Positions 59,901 to 64,000 of a stretch of DNA of 64,000 bases are shown in pieces. The position numbers were made by a program, and so were the translations under genes. The notes under the pieces were generated by a model that searched no databases, was not told the DNA's origin, and saw only the letters and a list, made by a program, of their open reading frames with translations. Position 1 is the first letter of the stretch. Every line of letters begins with the position of its first letter. This DNA is from Sphaerolaimus hirsutus (taxonomy: Eukaryota; Nematoda; Chromadorea; Monhysterida; Sphaerolaimidae): assembly GCA_964036195.1 (NCBI GenBank), contig OZ038452.1, forward strand, positions 19,045,785 through 19,109,784, in the 5' to 3' direction.

Positions 59901-61276
59901 GTAGTTATTAATTTAACGTCAAAATTTTTTGGTGACATACAATGTTTGACGTAGAATGTGTAAATTTTGACGTAAAATTAATAACTTATTAAATAATAAT
60001 TATTTTCTTAATTTTTTTAGGACATTACACACAATTACGAGAACTATCAAATTCTGAAAATTCAACGCTGTACCTATGTCTATTTTGATGTAATCAATTT
60101 TACGACGTCATCATTTCACGTCAAACGCCGCTGAGCTGTAATTCCAGCTTAACGATCAAACAACTTTCAGAAATTGTCCGTCAGCGACCCACTGTGACAG
60201 AGGTAAAAGCGCACTGCGTTAAATTGCTCGAGCAGTGCGGCGCGCTCAGACAAACTGTGGACTATTTGGATCTACTGGTGGAAGAGTGCGTTTTCTGGGG
60301 ATTTAAGTGCTACACTTTGCTGGCACTATTGGCCCACCACACAGAGAAGTTAAAAATCATAGGAATGTTGTTTTTAAAAGTCGGAACTCAAACAAAATTT
60401 GAACATTTTGTATGAGTTTCGCTTCTCAGTTCCACTTTAGGTAGGTTCCACTCCACTTGTGTACTCTTGTGAGTACCGAAAATACTTTAGTAGCTCAAAT
60501 GTCGGAACTGTAAAAAATTTGAACTTTAAAAACGGAATTCATACAAATTGTTGAGTACCGACTTTTAAAAACAGCTTTCGTACGATTTTTTTACATTTCC
60601 GTTTGCGGCTCCACACACAGAAATTTTAAAAATAAGTTCGAACATTTTTTTTCAAAGTCTAATTAAAAATTCTTATAAAATTCGAAAATTTGTATGGGTT
60701 CGCCCTTATGAAAGATTCTGAGTTCATGTTTTCAGTTCGTTCTCTTACACATTTCATGCTCAGATGACGATTTGAGTAGGTGCTGAGTAGTGATGGAAAA
60801 AGCGCCATGGCGCTTTTCAGATCCCGGCGCCAAGCGCCAATGGCGCCAGAGCAAAATAGCGCGAAGCGCCAAAAGCGCCATGGCGATTTTCTGAACCCCA
60901 GCGCCAAGCGCCAATGGCGCCAGGGCGTTTTAGCGCCAAGCGCCATGGCGCTTTTTGCTTTGGCGCTAGCGCCATGGCGCTTTTCCATCACTAGTGCTGA
61001 GCATGAACTGTGTAAAAGTAAGAACTCAAAACATGAACTCAAAATGGAAGCCATATAAATTTTCAAGTTTTATTAGGGTTCTTACTTTGAAAACAAAGTG
61101 TTAGAACTGTTTTTTGAAAATTCTACGTGTGGAGCGCCTATGTGGTGCGCCATTACTTTGAAACTCGTGATGTTTTTTTGCAACGCAGCATCGAAAAGGG
61201 CATTGCGGCGCACGGCGGCAACACGTTGCTTAGTGATCTTGTGAACAGATTGGCTCTTTTGTGGCGCGCGCAGTGA
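53933..61276 (+). CDS. GGPS1: Geranylgeranyl diphosphate synthase, 8 exons
   Basis: Exons: 53933-54067, 55835-55920, 56187-56368, 56646-56747, 57254-57362, 58650-58786, 60171-60285, 61189-61276 (TGA). All junctions are in phase, 317 aa (human 300). The enzyme condenses farnesyl diphosphate with isopentenyl diphosphate to make C20 geranylgeranyl diphosphate for Rab/Rho-type protein prenylation. Visible motifs in order: PYEYLRSVGGKQVR (IPP binding), EMLHNASLMVDDIEDDSTMR with first Asp-rich motif DDIED at about 76-80, RRGSPAAHCIYG, LHRGQGKDIYWRD, KTGGLFKLAV, and LLFQIRDDYANL with second Asp-rich motif DDYAN at about 206-210, then FAEDLTEGKLSYP. The DDYAN form is that of animal GGPP synthases. 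The C-terminus (VEDIEKGIAAHGGN) corresponds to the final helices. Introns carry at least five transposon insertions with clear boundaries; exons are untouched. It starts about 660 bases after SART3 on the same strand. Confidence 0.96.
54401..55757. mobile_element. Composite element with CACACTCAAATTTTCA ends
   Basis: The left end GCACGGCACACTCAAATTTT is complementary to sequence ending at 55757. The body has repeated GGCGGAATT units and a tandem copy of AATTAATTCGGAAAAGGCGG at 55125 and 55210. The GGAAAACGG element at 54492 is nested inside. GGPS1 intron 1. Confidence 0.55.
54492..55021. mobile_element. hAT-like foldback element, GGAAAACGG arms, exact TSD
   Basis: Ends TAGGGTGTCAACAAAAAC and AGTTGACACCCTA, flanked by exact GGTGGAAT (54484-54491, 55022-55029). 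Arms of GGAAAACGGAAACGG units. GGPS1 intron 1. Confidence 0.9.
56040..56117. mobile_element. Short ACCCTGTAA inverted-repeat element
   Basis: Starts ACCCTGTAATGTGTCAAATG and ends TGACACTTCCCAGGGT. The same family as 17079-17213 (shared ATGTCATGCAAAG). GGPS1 intron 2; a larger relative lies in intron 3 (about 56400-56545). Confidence 0.55.
57625..58505. mobile_element. Foldback element, GGTGCMCAAGTA arms, exact TSD
   Basis: Starts GGGGGCCGGGTCGGTGCACA and ends CACCGGTCTGGCGCC, flanked by exact ACTGAAAG (57617-57624, 58506-58513). Arms are GGTGCACAAGTAAACCCGG and GTGCCCAAGTA units. The centre holds three tandem copies of a 42-bp GGAGTCCATGGCGCC unit (about 57832-57958). GGPS1 intron 5. Confidence 0.82.
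58958..59469. mobile_element. hAT-like element CAGAGTTGTTA, exact TSD
   Basis: Starts CAGAGTTGTTAGAATTACTG and ends TTTTAACAACTG, flanked by exact CTAATAAC (58950-58957, 59470-59477). Interior repeats resemble AGTAAACGTAAATG. GGPS1 intron 6. Confidence 0.87.
59738..60150. mobile_element. MITE with AAGCAGGAATGACAGCTCAG ends
   Basis: Inverted arms of about 100 bases (CGGCGTTTGACGTGAAATGA and complement, then AAATTGATTACATCAAAATA) end 20 bases before GGPS1 exon 7. No ORF. Confidence 0.75.
60788..60993. mobile_element. hAT-like element, GGCGCC arms, exact TSD
   Basis: Ends TAGTGATGGAAAAAGCGCC and GGCGCTTTTCCATCACTA, flanked by exact GTGCTGAG (60780-60787, 60994-61001). Body of AGCGCCATGGCGCTTTT units. 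GGPS1 intron 7. Confidence 0.9.
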
Positions 61277-62029
61277 TTTTTTGTGTAGCTATGGAAAAAT
61301 GGTATGGCGCTGGTATCATCCTGAATTTCAAGGGCTGAAATTAGGTGATGTAAAATTGACGACGCATACAATACAATTCGCTGAGGAATCAAATAAAATC
61401 ATACGAATTCTCAATTGCGAGTTATAGTGAGAGTGTCGGTGGACGAGTGTGTATCTTTCTGCTTTCGTCTGTTTTTCGGTGGTTCGCGCTTATTTTCGGT
61501 AAAGCCAAAAAATGATAATCCCGGTGTATCTAAATGTTGTGTGGAGCTGGGATCGGGCCACGTACGTACCGTTGGCATAAGTCTACGTTTGTATTGGATA
61601 CAATTGGATATTGTACGAACGAGAGTAAAAGACGCAGGACTTCAATCCGCGTCACCTATAAGTGCCGCGGAATGCGATTGAGCAGCCGGAAATGGTCGCT
61701 AATAGTGGCCCACGCACTAGTTGACATCTGTATGTGATGTACGTGTACAAAGCAGAGTATCCAAACGGCAGGTTTGGCACTTTGCCAATGGTAGATAGGG
61801 GGATCTTCCGTGGAGCTGTGTGTTCTTTTTCGGACAAAAAGTCCGCCGACCCCGCCTACTTTGCAACTGTATCTCTTTTTTGGGCCACAAACGACTCATC
61901 AGTCGTCCGCAACTACAACAGTTCAACCTAAACATCCTATATTAGGTCTCTTTTTCAAAACATGGTATTGAACAGAAAATAATAAAAAAGCGACGGTCGC
62001 TCGTTTGAATAGAACGATTATTTTCAGCG
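61277..62029. other. Intergenic between GGPS1 and SNRPD1
   Basis: It holds the GGPS1 polyadenylation signal and one MITE-like end at 61707 (GGCCCACGCACTAGTTGACA) without a visible partner. The SNRPD1 promoter and non-coding first exon must also lie here. No coding frame is supported. Confidence 0.4.
61392..61397 (+). terminator. Candidate polyadenylation signal of GGPS1
   Basis: AATAAA occurs about 115 bases downstream of the GGPS1 stop codon, in the right orientation. No better candidate lies between. Confidence 0.45.
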
Positions 62030-63336
62030 ATGGGTCTCAAACGGCTTATCGTTTTCCTGATTCGATTGGCGAAAGATGAAACTCCCGTCACAGTGGAGCT
62101 CAAAAATCAGACACAGGTAACATTTTTAGCTGTTTTTTTTCATTTGGCTCGTTGCCATGGTAATATTTCCTTTCGCGCAGGTCGCCGGACGGGTTATTGG
62201 CGTTGATGTCGCCATGAACATGCATTTGAGAAATGTGAAAATGACGGTGAAAAAGCGGGATCCAGTTGACGCTGAATTCATCACACTGAGGGGCAGCACT
62301 GTCAGGTCCGATTCTGTTCCGAGTTTTCAGGTCGTGGTCTTAGGTCGATAAAGGTCGATTATTCGCTGTATTCGAGTCTTATCATTTGCGTACATTTTCT
62401 GCTATTTATCACAACGGAAAGTATAAACGTTAATTTTTGCGCACGAATGCCCAGGAAATGTTCATTTTTTTCAAGCGGACCTTGCCGACTCGTAATATTG
62501 TCACACATTGTCACACACACAAACGGTCGCCCGTGACACGAGCAATGACACTCGATCAGATACGTGCTGCTGCCAGAAGAACTTGCACTGGAACCGCTGC
62601 TAGTAGACGAGCCACCGCGGCGGCCGCGCACTCGCGGCAGGGGTGGTAGGGGTCGCGGTGGTCCCAGGGGCAGGGGACCCCCCAGGGGAAGGGGTGGCAG
62701 GGGCCGCGGGGGGCCCAGGGGGAGAGGCCCTCCCCGAGGTGGACGTGGGGGCAGGGGTCCCCCCAGGGGAGGTACGATCTTAATTGGGACGGGGCGCTCT
62801 ACCGCTTTGGGGTTTTCATACGCCAGTTTTCTGTGTGCAATTTTGTGACTGAGCGGTGGTGGCGGAAAGAATTTTCTAATATTATGTTACACAACATTGT
62901 TGGGGCATGTGCATACATGTGCGGATTTCGTTCCAATATTTTGTAGATTGGCATAGACTCATTATGATTTTAAAAAACGAGTACCTTTTATCGTGAATAT
63001 TGGTCGATCAAAATCAGGCCATGTGCCACATGAAACAGCCGCCACGTCGAATATTTTGATTTTGTAATAAAAGAAATGGCTTTGCCAAAAAACTCGTGAA
63101 CTCAAAAAAGTGGATCAAAATTCTGATTTTGTAATTTTTCTTGTAATTCCAGCACCTAAATGTAGAGATACGATACCCCAAAGTTAATAGACCTCCACAC
63201 GTACTCAGGCCGCGGCGGTGACAGGGGTGGTCGCCGAGGGGGAGACCGCGGCGGCAGGGGACCCCCCAGGGGTGGCAGGGGTCCACCCGGTGGCGGGTTA
63301 GCTTTTTCTAACTTTATGCCCATGTTGTTTATTTGA
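62030..63336 (+). CDS. SNRPD1: Sm-D1 small nuclear ribonucleoprotein, four coding exons
   Basis: Coding exons are 62030-62116, 62181-62305, 62560-62771 and 63209-63336 (TGA), in phase, about 183 aa. A TTTTCAG acceptor just before the ATG suggests an intron in the 5' UTR. Sm1 motif: VTVELKNQTQ, VAGRVIGVDVAMNMHL and VKMTVKKRDPV. Sm2: LRGSTVRYVLLPEEL then LEPLLVD, the SmD1 pattern. SmD1 is one of the seven Sm ring proteins on U1, U2, U4 and U5 snRNAs. The tail is an expanded RGRGG/RGPPRG array across exons 3 and 4, about 90 residues, against a short GR tail in the human 119-residue protein. Such arginines are normally symmetrically dimethylated and bound by SMN. The end is uncertain: exon 4 may read to the TGA at 63334, or splice at GG|GTTAGC (63297) to sequence after 63485. 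The AATAAA at 63442 favours the first. Confidence 0.92.
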
Positions 63337-63441
63337 ACACTTTTTGTCTGTGTGAGGTTTCTGCATTTCTTGAGGCTGTGGGTGTTTGCCCCCCTCTTCT
63401 TGGCGCCGTAATCAAGATGATTTTTCACGTTTACTCAAATT

Positions 63442-63447
63442 AATAAA
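63442..63447 (+). terminator. Candidate polyadenylation signal of SNRPD1
   Basis: AATAAA lies about 105 bases past the stop at 63334-63336 and before the candidate extra exon near 63486. It supports termination in exon 4. Confidence 0.45.
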
Positions 63448-63589
63448 ATCTAGTTTCCAACTCTACACCCACAAAATATTCAACAGGCTCCCGAAAAGGT
63501 GTTTCACTGTCTGTTAACGAATGGTGTACCGAAACCAACCCAAGTTTATATCTTAGAGACTGTTATCTATAAATAGCGGATAAATACAT

Positions 63590-64000
63590 CAGGTGTCTCC
63601 AAAGTTTTGGCCCTGGCGGGGGCTGGATAGTTAGCGAATCGCTGCTCCTGAGGTATAGATAGCTGAAAGTTTTTCTGGGGGGGCTCGCGAAGGCAAAATA
63701 TGGGCTTTTTCAAGCTAAAGGACGCAGAAAGGGGAAAAATCACTAATAGTAGGCTAAAAGTAACCAAAAGTAGGTTTAAATGGCAAAAAATATGTATATA
63801 ACCATGTATATAGCCGAAAACTGCGATTTTGAACGTGAAAAACTATAAAATAGTGAAAAAGTAACGATTTTGAGCGAAATTTGGGGAAAAATTTCTGAAA
63901 AAATCACTCCAGATAGATCGATAGCTGAGCGATGTGGGTGGGGGTCTCATGGGGGGCTAGGGCCCATTCCGCATCAAAGCCCATTCCGCATGTAGACCCA
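63590..64000. mobile_element. Left part of an AGATAGATAGCTGA-type element
   Basis: Starts near CAGGTGTCTCCAAAG and carries ATAGATAGCTGA units and the AAAATATG to GATTTTGAGCGAAA interior shared with 22310-22510 (complement) and 43700-43800. It appears to run off the right edge of the window. Confidence 0.55.

Noticed and set aside
61415..61935. Overlapping ORFs between GGPS1 and SNRPD1
   Set aside because: Multiple frames are open by chance and none has a recognisable domain or splice continuity.

Overview
The window looks like intron-rich, repeat-dense nuclear DNA of an invertebrate animal. Coding sequence is split into short exons with GT-AG introns. The recognisable products are animal or general eukaryotic proteins: a PAQR3-type receptor, a DEG/ENaC channel, SART3, GGPP synthase, SmD1, an LRRC20-like protein, a BTB-BACK protein and a multi-C2H2 protein. 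No bacterial operons, Shine-Dalgarno sites or CRISPR arrays are seen. I cannot fix the phylum. All gene models were assembled by eye from conserved motifs, splice signals and codon phase; none is checked against transcripts.

Layout. 3195-3820 (-): first two exons of an LRRC20-like gene, the rest lying beyond the left edge. 7739-12157 (+): PAQR3-like gene, six exons. 14095-26919 (-): a 13-exon C2H2 zinc-finger gene of about 840 codons. One of its introns holds a small opposite-strand gene for a secreted Cys-rich peptide (16210-17286, +). 27123-29398 (-): BTB-BACK protein without Kelch repeats. 30487-43332 (-): DEG/ENaC sodium-channel subunit, about ten exons. It is head-to-head with SART3 (43946-53268, +; 19 exons; 944 aa). 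GGPS1 (53933-61276, +; 8 exons; 317 aa) and SNRPD1/SmD1 (62030-63336, +; 4 coding exons) follow on the same strand. The genes do not form one pathway. SART3 and SmD1 both serve spliceosomal snRNPs, but their proximity may be chance.

Most remaining DNA is small non-autonomous transposons, mostly foldback or MITE-like. At least thirteen have exact 8-bp target-site duplications, as expected of hAT-type elements. Several families have arms built almost entirely of one short tandem motif (GGAAAACGG, CGATATT, GATCCC, GGCGCC, GGTGCMCAAGT), with similar outer ends (TAGGG..., TAGTGATG..., CAGGG...). I regard this set of simple-repeat-armed hAT-like elements as the most interesting signal here. Other repeats are a MITE group ending in CACACTAGTT, a family ending in TACCGTATTTCCTCG with poly-C/poly-G tracts, a TA-flanked foldback, a possible retrotransposon LTR, and a 30-bp minisatellite inside the channel gene.
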